This document shows positions 12,300 through 25,061 of a stretch of DNA of 64,000 bases, piece after piece. The stretch comes from Ailanthus altissimus (Eukaryota > Streptophyta > Magnoliopsida > Sapindales > Simaroubaceae). The position numbers and the translations under genes are program-made. The stretch spans positions 1,488,001-1,552,000 of the forward strand of contig OX327702.1 in the NCBI GenBank assembly GCA_946807835.1. Reading direction: 5' to 3'. The notes below the pieces were generated by a model that had not been told where the DNA came from, searched no databases, and saw nothing but the letters and a program-made list of their open reading frames with translations. Numbering within the stretch: position 1 is the first letter of the stretch; each line of letters starts with the position of its first letter.

Positions 12300-15200
12300 T
12301 AAGGTGTAAAAGAAATAAGATCTAGTCATTACTTGTTTTTTCTGCAAAAAAGCTAGTCATGTGAAAAAGGATTGTCCCAAGTATGCTAATGGTGTGTTAA
12401 GAAAAGTACACTTCTCAACTTTGTTTGTTTTGAAGTTAATTTATCTTTTGTACCTAAACACATTTGGTGGATAGATATAGGTGCAACTACTTACATAAGC
12501 GTGTCTATGCAAGGTTGTCTTAAGAGTCAGCTTTTAATTAATGTTAAAAGATGCATCTAAGTGAAAAATGATAATGCAGCTCTTCTAGAGGCCATAGGAT
12601 TGTTTAAATTACAATTAGAGACTAAATAATATTGGATGTAGATGAGATTGATTATGTACGTCATTTAGACATAAGATATTTTTTATTTCTAGTTTGGACA
12701 AATCAAGATATTCTTGTTCATTCAGATATAATAAGTTAGTCTCTTTCAAAATTTAAATACTATAGGTATTGATTATCATATTGATAATCTTTATACATTA
12801 ATAAATGTGGTACAAAACGAAAATTAACTAATAAGAATTTCGTTATGTTATGGCACAAATATTTAGAAGATATCTCTAAACAAAGAATAAAAAAGGGGTC
12901 TTGTGTTAGATAGAATTCTTGATTCTCTTAATTCAACACATTTTAAATTTGTATTGAATGTATTAAGGAAAAACGGATAAATAATAGAAAATTAAGTGCC
13001 AACATAAGCAATAACGTTTTAAAACTAATAAATACTGATATTTATGGACCATTCCCTATGGCTTCTTGGAATGGTCAACAGTATTTTATTATATTCATTG
13101 ACGACTATTCTCTTTTTGGGTACCTTTACTTAGTTTATGAGAAGTCTCAAATTTTGGACATGTTTAATACTTTTAAAGCTGAAATTGAAAATTAACTTGG
13201 TAAGAAAATTAAAGTTGTCAAATTTAACCATAATGGTAAATACTATAGAAGATATGACAGATTAGGTGAATACTGTCCATTACCTTTTTTTTGGCTAAAT
13301 TCCTAGAGGAGTGTGGCATCATTCTTTAATACACAATGCCTAAAAAACCAAGTATAAATTGTGTTGCTGAGAGACGAAATCGAACACTTAAATATATTGT
13401 GAGAAGTATAATTGTAGTTTATATTCTTAATAGAGTTCTAATTAAAACAGTATCTAAAATCCTATATAAGTTGTAAACTGGCAAAAAGCCTAGTATTAGG
13501 CACTTGCATTTCTAGGGTTATCCAGTTAAGGCTAGGCCATATAGGCTTAATAAAAAAAAACTTGACTCAAGAACAGTTAACTGCTATTTTTGGATATTTT
13601 GAAAGATTGAAGGATTTTAAGTTTTATGATCCTTAAGTAAATCATTTTTTGAGATGGGAGTACTAAATATCCTGAGGATGTTGAGTTTGTGGGGGGGAGA
13701 GATAAGACATATTAGGAATATTGTCTTTAAAGAAGAATTTATTTATCTTCCTATAATTGCTATTGAAAATTATCAGACTTATTTTTCTGACATTATTCAA
13801 GAAGCAGATTCAAAAATACATGACAATGTACAGAACTCTTAATCTGAATTCAAGAATTTGCTCCTATTCATCAAGAGCAACCTTAAGAATAAGTGCCATT
13901 GAAAATATATACTAGAGAAAGAAGAAGTGCATTTTCAGATGATTTTGCCATTTATCTCCAAGAACATGAGTTTGATATAAGATTAAAAAATGATCCAATC
14001 AATTTTCGTCAAGCTAAAGAAAGTTTTAATTCTTATAAGTAAATTAAGGTCATAAAAGATGAGATAAAATTCATGAGAAACAACAACATTTGAAATCTTA
14101 TCGAATTGTCTAAATGTAAGAAACTCATTGGTTGCAAATGTATATTTAAAACCAAGAGGGATTTAAAAGGCAACATCGAAAGATATAAATGCGTTTTGTT
14201 ACCAAGGGTTTCACTCAAAAGGAAAGCATTGATTATAAAGAGACTTTTTCTCCAGTGTTAATGAAAGACTCTTTTAGAATTATCATGGTACTTGTAGTTC
14301 ATTTTGACTTGGAGCTACATCAAGTAAACGTAAAAACTGTATTTTTCAATAGTGATATTGAGAAAATTATATATATGGTGTAGCAAAAAAACTTTGTCTC
14401 TAGAGACCAAAAGAATGTGGTCTACAAATTAAAGAAGTCCATATATGGTTTCAAGCAAGCATCCCGTCAATGGTATCATAAGTTTCATCAAGTGACTACC
14501 TTATTTGGCTTTGAGAAAAATGCATTTGATGAATACATATATCACAAGTTCAGTTGAAGTAAGTTTATCTTCTTGATTTTATATGTCAATGACATACTGC
14601 TAGCAAGTAGTGATATAGACTTATTGCACAAAACCAAAAGATTTCTATAAAGAAACTTTGATATGAAAGATCTTGGGATATATCATTTGTATTACAAATT
14701 CAGATACATTAGGATCAAACTTGAGGTATCCTAAGTTTATCACAAAGAATTATATTGATAAGGTGTTTAGCAGGTATAACATAAAGGACTTTGTTTTAGG
14801 AGATACGTCCATTGCTAAAGGTGATAAGTTAAGTCTCAGTTAGTACCTCAAGAATGATATTTAATATAAAGATATATAAAAATTTTCTTGTGCATCTACA
14901 ACAGGAAGTCCCATGTATATTCAAGAATGTACGTGTCTAAATATTACGTACATTATTGAAATGCTAGGCAGATATTTAAAGCAACCTTAAGGTGGATCAT
15001 TAGAAAGTAGCCAATCTGATTATGTGACATTTACAAAGTACAAAGACTACATGCTCACATATAGGAGATCAGAAAGATTATAAATCATGGGGTATTCTAA
15101 CTTTGATTTTACTGGATGCCTAGATATTAAGAGATCCACATTAGGTTATATATATACTTTGGCTAAATGAGTTATATTTTTATAAGAGTGCTAAACAGAC

Positions 15201-15560
15201 ACTAATATCTTTTTCATTATAGTGGCCAAGTTTATAGTTTATTTCGAGGCATCGCATCATGGGATATAGTTGTGAAACTCTATCAAAGAGCTGCGTATTG
15301 TCAATGGTATTAAAAAACATTTATTGTGATAATAAAATCACAATGATGTATTCCCATAACAACAGAAATTCTTCGAAGTCTAAGCACATCAACTACAAGT
15401 TTTTAGTTGTTAAAGAAAGAGTTCAGAGTTAACAAGTGTCAATATAACATATTGGTACAAACTCCATAATTGTAGATCCACTCACCAGAGGGTTACTATC
15501 TAAGGTGTTTCATGAACTTGTTGCTCGTATAGGTGTTGTATTATTTGATGATGTGCATGA
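12300..15560 (+). pseudogene. Copia gag-pol remnant (zinc knuckle, protease, integrase, RT, RNase H)
   Basis: Fragments appear in canonical copia order. A CCHC knuckle 'CFFCKKASHVKKDC' is at 12,333-12,374. A protease-like 'WIDIGATTYISVSMQG' is near 12,470. Integrase pieces are 'DIYGPFPMASWNGQQYF' and 'FIDDYSLFGYLYLVYEKSQ' (13,030-13,160), then 'KKLDSRTVNCYFFGY' (about 13,550-13,600). RT pieces include 'KCIFKTKRDLKGNIERYKC' (14,135-14,190) and the catalytic box, which reads YVND instead of YVDD at 14,582-14,593. RNase H pieces such as 'YSNFDFTGCLDIKRSTLGY' run from 15,090 to 15,560. Numerous stops interrupt every domain. The stretch 10,354-12,300 should hold 5' gag but is too decayed to recognise. 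Confidence 0.85.
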
Positions 15561-15985
15561 ATAGTGAGAGTTTGCCATTTGATGTTTATTTAGTTAAAAG
15601 ACACGCTTATGGTTTATTTTCTATAGAATAAAATTTGATGGTTTGTTGAAACTCTAAAATAAGGTTGCACTTTTTACTATAGTTTTGCATAAAGTTTAGA
15701 AAATGTTTGGTACTTTCTATTGCGATTTTGCATAAAGTTTAAAAATTATTTAACTTATTGGAGTTATAAAGTAAAACTAGTTGAAAATAGACATGTTTGA
15801 GACACATTTTATGTAATTTTCATGCTACACATTTATACTTGATCTATATCATTAATTATATTAGTACGGTGATCATTGATGGGTCTAGTTGCGAATACAT
15901 GCAACGAAGGTTGCTTTGATCTCATATCGATATAGTTATGGTGTATAATTATTTTCAGATGACATATGTGGCCAAAGTGGAAGAT

Positions 15986-16452
15986 TGTTAGGTTTTATTA
16001 TTCCTTTTATGTGGGCTTACATATTAACAATAATTATATATTATGAATTATGTTAAATAAGAGTCAATTTAAGTGATTTATTTGAAATATATTTTATTGG
16101 GTTTTAGAGACATCTAATTTGATATGAGCTTATTATATGTAAAAATTCAATATTAATTGAATTATAAGTGATAAAATTATAATTTAACATAATATATAAA
16201 GACAGGATTGTGGTCCCTAAGTCAAATTAATTCACAAAGAGTTTTTCTTCTCTTTTTTCGTCACAGAGAAAAAACATTCAGTAAACTTATATAAATTTGA
16301 TTGTGAAAAGTTATTATATTCTTATTTTTTAAAAAAATTACTAATCTTTAAATTTATCACTATAAATTTTTTATATACATTTTTTTTAATAATTTAATAT
16401 AATAAATTTTAAGTTATATTCATATAAATTTAAATTTAATATATGATTATGG
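15986..16452 (+). repeat. Copia 3' LTR
   Basis: Starts 'TGTTAGGTTTTATTATTCC' right after the purine-rich 'aaagtggaaga' tract, which serves as polypurine tract. It is homologous to the 5' LTR but has lost or changed the last dozen bases. Confidence 0.85.
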
Positions 16453-18314
16453 CTTACTGCTGCTGCATATTTCCAACACATTATACAATATATGAACGAT
16501 CAAATATTAAACTTCACTCTTAGCCACTGCAAGCAAAAAGCTGATTGATTGTTCCTCCATTTGCAAATCAGTTTTTGGTGATTAGTCTTGTTGTATTTCA
16601 GTGGGCTACTGCTGGTTTTTCAATTCCTTCTGTGTTTGTTTCTCCAAGACAGTAAGAGTCGAAGCATGAGAGTCGCTTTTTCAACTTCTCCCTCCCAAAT
16701 AAAAACCAACAGAAACTGATTTTATGCTGTCGTTCCGTACTGACGACATGTCGTAACTTCTCGCGTCAAGTCGTTTATATTTTAAGTTAGCCCTAAAGCA
16801 AACCATTAGATCCGACGAAGCATAAATATTCGAAAGTTCATCTGAAAATTGTTTCTTAAATAAGCTTAACATTCACAATAATGTAATAAATAATTATAAA
16901 AGATTGTTTGATTCTGATTTTACATAAATGTGACATGACCATTTCACAATTATTTATCGACAAGAAAGGCTAGTCCTAGTCAAGCGGTGTCGTTTTCAAA
17001 AAATAATAAATAAATAAAATAAATAAAACGATAATTATACTAAATCACAGGCCACGGAGACAATATATAACAACAGAAATGTACTTATCACGGAACAGAA
17101 ATCGGTTAATAATAAATAAAATATAAATTTGGAATCACACAAAAAGCTATAATAACATCCAGATCCCCTTACTTTTATATTTTCTCGATTGAGGATATAA
17201 TTATTTCATTTGTATCATATAAATCCCTAACCACTATTGAAATGGTCATAATACGCTTGACAGCATTGAATTTTAATTATTTTATGTAAGTTGTAATAGT
17301 ACGTCGCTTAAAAGTTCGTGTAATATGATTTTTTTATTGACATAGCTTTTAGGAATATAGCTTATACTAATTGAGTTTTTCTTTTAATAAATATAGATTT
17401 TTTTAAAATATAGATATTTAATTGTTATTGACAATTTTTTAGTAAAAATTGTATAATTATTTTTAAAAATATGTTTTTATAGTTATATTATAAGAGATAT
17501 GAGGAAATTTTTAGAGTGCAGCTCGAGTGGCGTTGAGGTGCAATATATTTGTAATTTCATAACCATATAAAATTTAGTAAGATTTAAGAGTAATGATTTA
17601 GTATTTTTATAGGTAAGATTTCTCACTTTCAGTTATAATATTTTAAGAGAAAAAAAGATAAAAATGAGATAAATATTTTATAAAAAATAAGAGTATTTTT
17701 AATAATTACATTTAAAATTCTGTATAATTTTTATTTGGATAACCTCAAAATTTGAGTCTTTATAAATAGAAAAGAAATAGTATTTTAATTTTCTAATAAT
17801 TTTTTGATCCATAACTAAATTATAAAAAACCAGACAAGGGCTTTTAACATTAAAAAGCCTTTTTTTTTTCTTTTTTACTGATAGAGAAGTCATATCAAAT
17901 GAAGATTTAGAGCTTATTTATTATGGTTTTTTATAAATGCTTATATAATATTTTTTAATATTAAAAGTTCAACTGAATTTTTTTGATATATTTGGTTCAA
18001 AATTAAAAAAATTATGTTGCCTCTATAAAAAAAGTTTAAATTATAGAAGTTTAAATTTTAAACTTTGAAGAGTAGATATTAAATATATATTTTTAAATAT
18101 TAAATTATAAAAAATAATCTTATTTTATTTTAAAATTTTTACTTCAATTCTCTTTTAATATAATTTAAAAAATTACATAATTTTTCTTAAAAGTTATAAT
18201 TAATAACCAAACAACTAATAATTTTTTTCTTAAAATTTTTACATATAAAATTCTACTTAAGAAAGTTTTATTTTAAAAGCAATACCAAATAAGTCTTTAA
18301 TTATGGACGATCAA
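16453..18314. other. AT-rich intergenic region upstream of SUO
   Basis: No gene is supported. The minus-strand 16,460-16,680 could hold the lost 5' exon of the aminotransferase pseudogene (an ATG followed by a leucine/arginine-rich run), but the match is too weak to call. The rest is A/T-rich with short simple repeats (for example (aaat)n near 17,005-17,030). Confidence 0.4.
17907..18298. mobile_element. Possible degenerate hAT-like MITE
   Basis: The left end 'agagcttatttattatgg' and the inverted right end 'agacttatttggtattgc' are similar, resembling the 'gcttgtttggta' ends of plant hAT MITEs. The body is about 85% A/T. No convincing 8-bp target duplication was found, so the call is tentative. 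Confidence 0.3.
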
Positions 18315-18331
18315 TAATTTTAGTAGGATCT

Positions 18332-18461
18332 GAGCATGAGGGCTCAGTCTAATTGGTTGAGCTTCTCTAAGATTCACATCTCCACCTGGGTTGGAACCCC
18401 CCTCCTCCCCAGGTGTGCGAAAAATAGAAATATGTTGTAATCCCTTTAAAAAAAAAAAAAT
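18332..18461 (+). mobile_element. tRNA-derived SINE with 17-bp target-site duplication
   Basis: A 130-bp element with a box A-like stretch 'gctcagtctaattgg' (about 18,342-18,356), a box B-like 'gggttggaacc' (18,389-18,399), a short body and an A13 tail. It is flanked by perfect 17-bp direct repeats 'taattttagtaggatct' at 18,315-18,331 and 18,462-18,478. The identical duplication suggests a fairly recent insertion about 250 bp upstream of the SUO transcription start region. Confidence 0.88.
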
Positions 18462-18679
18462 TAATTTTAGTAGGATCTATTTGATGCAAAAAGATAACTA
18501 TGTCCTCACTTGAGAAAATAAAATAAAGTAGGGAGCTAGATGTTATTTATCCTAAAATTAGAACTCATTCCCAAAACGATAAAGGTGAAATTTGCTAAAT
18601 TTGTCATTGCGCTGACGTGGAACTGTCGTACCAATAAACAAGTAAAACAACTCAGAGCCAAGTAAAACACGTACACGGT

Positions 18680-19076
18680 AGACGGTACACTTTTTTCCTC
18701 TCTCTCTCTTTCTCCTTTCTCTTCTCTCTTCGATTGCTTTAGCTCTTCTTCGGTTTCTCTTTTTCGCTACTTTCTCTCTCTAGGTTCTATCTTTCGGCTC
18801 TCTCTCTCTAAACACCGAAGGTTCAATCATCGGGCTCTTTTTGCCGGATCTCAGCTTCAATTAGATCGAGGTTCGTTTCGTAATCGACTGGTAATTTTTA
18901 AATTTTCTGAAATTAGGGTTAGGATTTTTAATGGTGGGGGGTGATTTAGGGTTTCAGTGGTGGAAAAACCGTGAATAGGTGAAAAAAAGGAAAAGGGGTG
19001 TGAATTTGAGGGATTGATTGATGGTACTCGTAGTAGGGCAAAATGTTGCAAGGGTGTTATTATCATGCGTATCCGT
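18680..19076 (+). promoter_or_regulatory. SUO promoter edge and 5' UTR
   Basis: A pyrimidine-rich block (tctctctc runs, 18,693-18,810) without a clear TATA box precedes the coding start, typical of a broadly expressed plant gene with CT-rich initiation. The exact start is not determinable. A donor-like 'gaggttcgt' near 18,867 might begin a 5' UTR intron, but no matching acceptor is evident. Confidence 0.45.
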
Positions 19077-22000
19077 ATGCATGAAGAGGCGGAGGAGAGG
19101 AAACGACGTCGTCATCAGCACATGTGGACTGTCCCTCCACGTGGCTGCTCCCCGGTTTTAGCTTCAGCTTCAGCTGCTGATGGTGGTTCTGCCTCTCCCC
19201 CCTCTTCCTCTTCTTCTTCTTCTATTTCCCTTTCGTCTTATCCCAATTCAGCTTCTTTCTTTTGCAAGGTAAATTAAATTATAATTCTAATAATTACTTG
19301 TTTGATTGGTTGATTTCTTTGATTTTTAATGGGTCAAAAAAGTGTTGGGTTTTATCGATTTGATCTAAATTTGTGGATATTGATTAGTATTTGTGACGCA
19401 ACTTGATCAACTAAGTGAGTGTGACTTTGAACTATGGGTTGGGACTTGGGCTGATGAAAATTTGGATGAAATGAAACCAATTTGGGAGTGAGTATTTTGA
19501 AGGAATTGAGAAAACTCAGTCTCATTGTAAAGAATTTTCATAGACTAAAGTATGAAACCAGAGATAGTTCTGAATCTCTATAACTTTTAAGGTTTTTCAT
19601 GCTTTAAATATTAGGGACATTTGTAAAATGAAGCCCTCAATTATGGTATGGTTATTTTTCTTCAAAGCCCTTGTAGTTTACAGTGAACGATGCAATGATT
19701 AACTAAAGAGGAATATGTGTAGTTATTATTAAATTTGAAAGGTTTTTGTTTGGAGACAATTTGTTTACATTTATTCTTCGTACTAAAGATTGTAGGAGTT
19801 CTTTAAGTTTAGACTCTTAAGGATTTTTCTTTATGGTTCTCAAATGATTGATTTAACAGTCTCCTCATCCGTGGTTTTGAGTAGGTGGCTGATTCTCCGT
19901 TATATGAGGCTTTTACGTGTGAAATGATCAATATTTATGACACAGTTACAATCTCTTAATTGTGAATGCTGTAAGGGGGGATGTTTCATTGCAAATTTTC
20001 CTTTTGGAAATATTTGAATCCCTGAACTAAATGATGGTATTTATCCTCATAGCCACATTTGTTATTAGCATACTAATTATGTAAATAACATATTTAGCTT
20101 GGATGATAGTATGCTAGTGTCAGCCAAAGTTTATATGCCTTTACTAGTTTCCACAGGTGATTACTATATTTAGCATCTTTGCTCAAATGCTACTTTATTT
20201 CATTATTTGTCATGTTATGTCATTCTTTCACCAAAGCTTTTGATTTCTCCACAGGACGGACGCAGAATCAGTGTTGGTGATTGTGCACTTTTTAAACCGC
20301 CCAAGGATTCCCCACCTTTCATTGGAATAATTCGTTCATTGACTGTTGGTAAAGAGAATAAATTAAATTTAAGTGTTAATTGGCTCTATCGACCTTCTGA
20401 AGTAAAACTTGGCAAAGGCTTCCTATTGGAGGCTGTGCCAAACGAAATCTTCTATTCCTTTCATAAGGATGAGATTCCTGCTGCTTCTTTACTTCACCCG
20501 TGCAAAGTTGCATTCCTTCCAAAAGGTGTTGAACTTCCATCAGGGATTGGTTCTTTTGTGTGCTGGAAAGTATATGACATTACAAACAAGTGTTTATGGT
20601 GGCTAACTGATCAAGATTATATTAATGTGAGTTTCTATTCTTGCTTTACTTGCATTTTCTTCCTTAGCTATTGATTGTTGCCATTTCTGGATAATCACAT
20701 CATTCGTTTTTCAGGGACGACAGGAAGAAGTAGATCAGCTATTACATAAGACGCATATAGAGATGCATGCAACAGTTCCATCGGGTGGCCGTTCCCCAAA
20801 GCCAATGAATGGCCCAACATCAACATCTCAGCAAAAATCTGGTTCTGACAGTGTACAGAATAGTGCCTCCTTTCCTTCACAAGTTAAGGGGAGGAAGAGG
20901 GAGAGAGGAGATCAGAGTTCTGAGCCTGTTAAACGAGAACGTTCTGTAAAAATGGAGGATGGGGATTCGGGTCACAGTAGAACAGAAAGTAATTTAAAAA
21001 CTGAGATCGTCAAAATTACAGAAAAAGGGGGACTTGTAGATTATGATGGGGTTGAGAGATTGGTTCAGCTGATGGTGCCTGAGAGAAATGAGGAGAAAAT
21101 AGACTTTGTTTGCCGGTCAATGCTTGCTGGTGTGGTGGCAGCGACGGATAAATTTGATTGCCTCAATCAGTTTGTGCAGCTAAGGGGTTTGCCTGTATTT
21201 GATGAATGGCTCCAGGAGGTTCATAAAGGGAAAATTGGTGATGGTAGCAGCCCCAAGGACGGTGATAAATCGGTTGAGGAATTTCTCTTAATTTTACTTC
21301 GTGCGCTTGATAAGCTGCCAGTAAATCTTCATGCCTTGCAAATGTGTAATATTGGCAAGTCTGTGAATCATTTGCGTACGCACAAGAATTTGGAAGTTCA
21401 GAAAAAAGCAAGGAGTTTGGTTGACACGTGGAAGAAACGTGTTGAGGCAGAAATGGATGCGAAATCTGGTTCAAATCAGGCTGTTTCGTGGACTGCTAGA
21501 CCCCGGCCTCCTGAAGTTCCTCACGGTAACAAACAGTCAAGTGGATCCTCTGAGGTTGCTGTAAAAAGCTTGGTAACACAGCCCGTGGCTTCTAAAACTG
21601 CTTCTGTGAAGCTTGTTCAGGGGGATACTCCTACAAAGACTGCAGTTTCATCTCCAGTGTCCGTAAAATCAGTACCATTTCCTGCATCAGGGAGTACCAA
21701 CCCAAAAGATGTACAGCTCCGGAATTCTGGTACTGCTGCTGCCAGTGATTCTCCTTCAACTCCATCAAAGGATGAGAAAAGCAGCAGTTCAAGTCAGTCC
21801 CACAACAATGGTCAATCTTGTTCTAGTGACCATGCCAAAACTGGGGGTTTCTCTGGTAAGGAGGATGCTAGGAGTTCTACTGCCATGTCAATGAGTGGGA
21901 ATAAGAATTCAGCTGGTTCTTCATGGTCTCGGAAATCAGTCAATGGTTTTCTTGGGTCAACGCTCTCTGGGATCCAAAGAGAAACTGGGTCAAGCAGAAA

Positions 22001-25000
22001 TTCTTCCTTGCACAGAAATTCAGCTTCAGAAAGACCATCACAGTTGAGTGTGACATGTGAAAAGGCACTTGATGTACCTGTAGGAGAGGGGAGCACCAAA
22101 TTAATTGTCAAGATTCCAAATCGAGGTCGAAGTCCGGCACAAAATGCCAGTGGAGGATCTGTTGAAGACCCTTCAGTTAACGACAGCAGAGCATCTTCTC
22201 CTGTGCTTTCAGAGAAGCAGGATCAATTTGATTGCAACTTTAAGGAAAAGAATGATACATTGCGAGCAGATATTTCCTCCAATGCAAATGATACTTGTCC
22301 TGATGAGCAAAATGGGTCACCTGCTGTTGCTCCTGATGAGAAAAACCATAAGACTGGTGACAATACTAGGAAAATGGTTGAAATTTCAGATGCTGATTCC
22401 GTACCACCAGGATATGAACTTAAAAGTGTAAATGTTTACAAGTCTTCTTTCAGTTCTATAAATGCTCTAATTGAAAGTTGTGTGAAGTACTCTGAAGCAG
22501 ATGTGTCCGCACCAGTTGGAGATGATATTGGAATGAATCTGCTAGCTAGTGTGGCTGCTGGAGAAATGTCCAAATCTAACGTTGTTTCACCAGTTAGTTC
22601 TCCACAAAGAAACACCCCTGTGCATGAGCCCTTTTGTGATGACAATCATTTGAAAGTGAAATCATTTTCTGGTGATCATTCTACTGATGGTGCTGGTGAC
22701 GAGCGTGAAAAGCAGGGTATGACTCGTAATTTGTGGGCTAAGAATGCAGACAGTAATCAAGAGAAACCTGCAGGAGATCTGACTGGACATCTAAATACTT
22801 CCCCTATGGATTTGCAGCAGATTGAAGATCCATGTCAAGATAGCATTGGAAACTCGAAGGAAATAGCAGTGGGTGAGGAGACACCTGATGGTGCAGGAAA
22901 AAATCTTGAGGTAAAGGCAGGTGTCATAATGGATGCGGATGCTAATCTGGATGCTAAACAGAAGATGAGTGGCTCTTTATTAACTGAGGAGAAGGTCTCT
23001 GGCTCTGCTAGAGGAGAGTCTGAAGCGGTCGAAGGATCATCATCATACAAATCTTTAGAATTTGACAGTGAGAACAAGACAACTATCAGTGAAGGATTGG
23101 ATAGCAGCATGCAGACAGAACAGAAGCCACCTCCCATGACAACAAGCTCTGAGTTTGTGAAAGGAACAGATGGAGAAAATCTGCTTTCTTCTTGTCCTGG
23201 TGAAAATATGGCTTCAGAAAATGTTGATGAAGTGAAGGCTGAAAAGGATGATGAAGTTGATGCCAAGAGTCATGTAAAGCAGAGCGAAGAACAAAAGTCT
23301 GAACGGAAAAGTAATTCTCCAATGAATCATGAGGATCGGGTTGTACCTCATGTCGTTTCTGCTGTTACTGATGGCAAGTGTGAGCACATGAAGGAGATTA
23401 TGAAAGATAATGAGGTTAAAGAGCAGCGTTCTGCTGGCCCAGCTCCTCCTGAGGCATCCACTGCATTGCAAGTGCAGGAAACAGGACACTGTGTGAGGCC
23501 TTGCGCACCTAAGTTGACTGCTTCTGAAGGAGACAAAGCACAGGAATCTGCATCTACCTCTGTAGATGCTTCTTTGTCTACTGCAGGGGTGTCGGACATG
23601 GAAGCCAAAGTTGAATTTGATTTGAATGAAGGTTTTAATGGGGATGATGGGAAATATGGGGAGTCAAGTAATTTCACAGCCCTGGGAATTTCAGGTGCTG
23701 TTCAACAATTGATTAGTCCATTGCCGCTTCCTGTTTCTTCTGTGTCTAGTAGCCTTCCTGCTTCAATAACAGTGGCTGCTGCAGCAAAAGGGCCTTTTGT
23801 ACCACCAGAGGATCTCTTGAGGAGTAAAGGGGCACTTGGTTGGAAGGGATCAGCAGCAACAAGTGCATTCCGGCCAGCTGAACCAAGAAAGACCTTGGAG
23901 ATGCCATTGGGGGCAACCAGCATATCTCATTCTGATGCTACACCTGGAAAGCACAGTCGCCCTCCATTGGATATTGACTTGAATGTACCAGATGAGAGAG
24001 TCCTAGAGGATTTGTCTTCTCGAAGCTCTTGTCAGGATGCAGTTTCTGTACCTGAACTTACTAATGATCGTGATGGTCCACGTGGTGGACTGATGAGTTC
24101 TATACCTGTTCGGGCCTCTGGTGGCCTTGATCTTGATTTGAATAGAGCAGAAGAGCTTACTGATGTAGGTAACTACACAGCTGGCATCGGTCATAAACCA
24201 GATGTTCCACATCCTGGCACATCATCAGCTGGTATTTTGAATGGTGAAGTGAGCATTCGAAGGGATTTTGATTTGAATGATGGACCAGTTGTTGATGAGA
24301 ACAGTGCTGAATGTTTGCTCTTCCACCAGCAATCCAGAAATGTACAATCTCAAGCACCTGTTTCTGGCCTTCGGATGAGCAATGCAGAAACAGGTAACTT
24401 TTCATTGTGGTTTCCTAGAGGGAATACTTATTCAACCATCACTGTTCCATCAATCTTACATGATAGAGGAGAGCAGCCGTTTCCAATTGTTGCACCAGGT
24501 GGACCCCAAAGGATGTTGGCTCCCCCGACCGTTGGCATTCCGTTTAGTCCTGATGTCTACAGGGGGCCAATATTGTCATCTTCTCCTGCAGTGCCCTTTC
24601 CATCAACCCCATTTCAATATCCTGTCTTTCCTTTTGGAACCACCTTTCCTCTCCCCTCAGCCACTTTTTCAGTTGGTTCAACAACATATGTAGATTCATC
24701 ATCTGGTGGGAGGCTTTGCTTCCCTGCTGTCAATTCCCAGTTAATTGGACCTGCAGGTGCAGTCCCGTCTCATTACCCTAGGCCTTATGTAGTAAGTCTC
24801 CCAGATGGTAGCAACAGTGCTAGTGGTGAAAGCAGTTGGAAATGGGGCAGACAGGGTCTAGATCTAAATGCAGGGCCTGGAGTCCCTGACATAGAAGTTA
24901 GGGATGAGACATCGCCTCTTGTACCTAGGCAACTGTCAGTTGCCAATTCACAGGTCCTAGCGGAGGAGCAAGCAAGAATATTTCAGGTGGCAGGTGGCGT

Positions 25001-25061
25001 TTTGAAGAGAAAGGAACCTGAAGGAGGATGGGATGGTTATAAACGGCCCTCATGGCAATAG
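19077..25061 (+). CDS. SUO: SUO-like BAH / TFIIS-N domain GW protein (three exons, about 1,636 aa)
   Basis: Exons are 19,077-19,268, 20,255-20,626 and 20,715-25,061, joined in phase 0 with GT/AG introns. Exon 1 (64 aa) holds a basic start and 'HMWTVPPRG'. Exon 2 (aa 65-188) is a BAH domain ('ISVGDCALFKPP' to 'WWLTDQDYIN'). Exon 3 has a basic likely NLS ('KGRKRERGD', about aa 246), a TFIIS N-terminal/LW domain (about aa 300-437, 'EFLLILLRALDKLPVNLHAL') and a long Ser-rich, low-complexity tail. Two GW dipeptides occur near aa 1,230 ('LGWKG') and 1,626 ('GGWDG'). This domain order and length match Arabidopsis SUO, which works in miRNA-guided translational repression and is linked to P-bodies and the nucleus. 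Five 'DLN' motifs in the C-terminal third are EAR-like. The ATG at 19,077 was chosen because homologues begin MH…; an in-frame ATG at 19,065 is possible. No frame damage was seen. Confidence 0.93.

Larger units (their letters stand above)
9846..16452 (+). mobile_element. Ty1/copia retrotransposon, structurally complete but coding-dead
   Basis: The order is 5' LTR (9,846-10,339), PBS (10,342-10,353), gag zinc knuckle, protease, integrase, RT, RNase H, polypurine stretch (about 15,971-15,985) and 3' LTR (15,986-16,452). The two LTRs align end to end but differ by many substitutions, indicating an old insertion. Every domain is broken by stops or frameshifts. No clear 5-bp target duplication is visible, and the last bases of the 3' LTR differ from the 5' LTR, so its right edge may be eroded. 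The insertion splits the aminotransferase pseudogene from its upstream sequence. Confidence 0.9.

Noticed and set aside
16681..16872. 63-codon minus-strand frame near the copia 3' end
   Set aside because: No convincing match to an aminotransferase transit peptide or any other protein.
20695..24405. Many open frames antisense or out of frame to SUO exon 3
   Set aside because: Shadow frames of a long coding exon with no homology.
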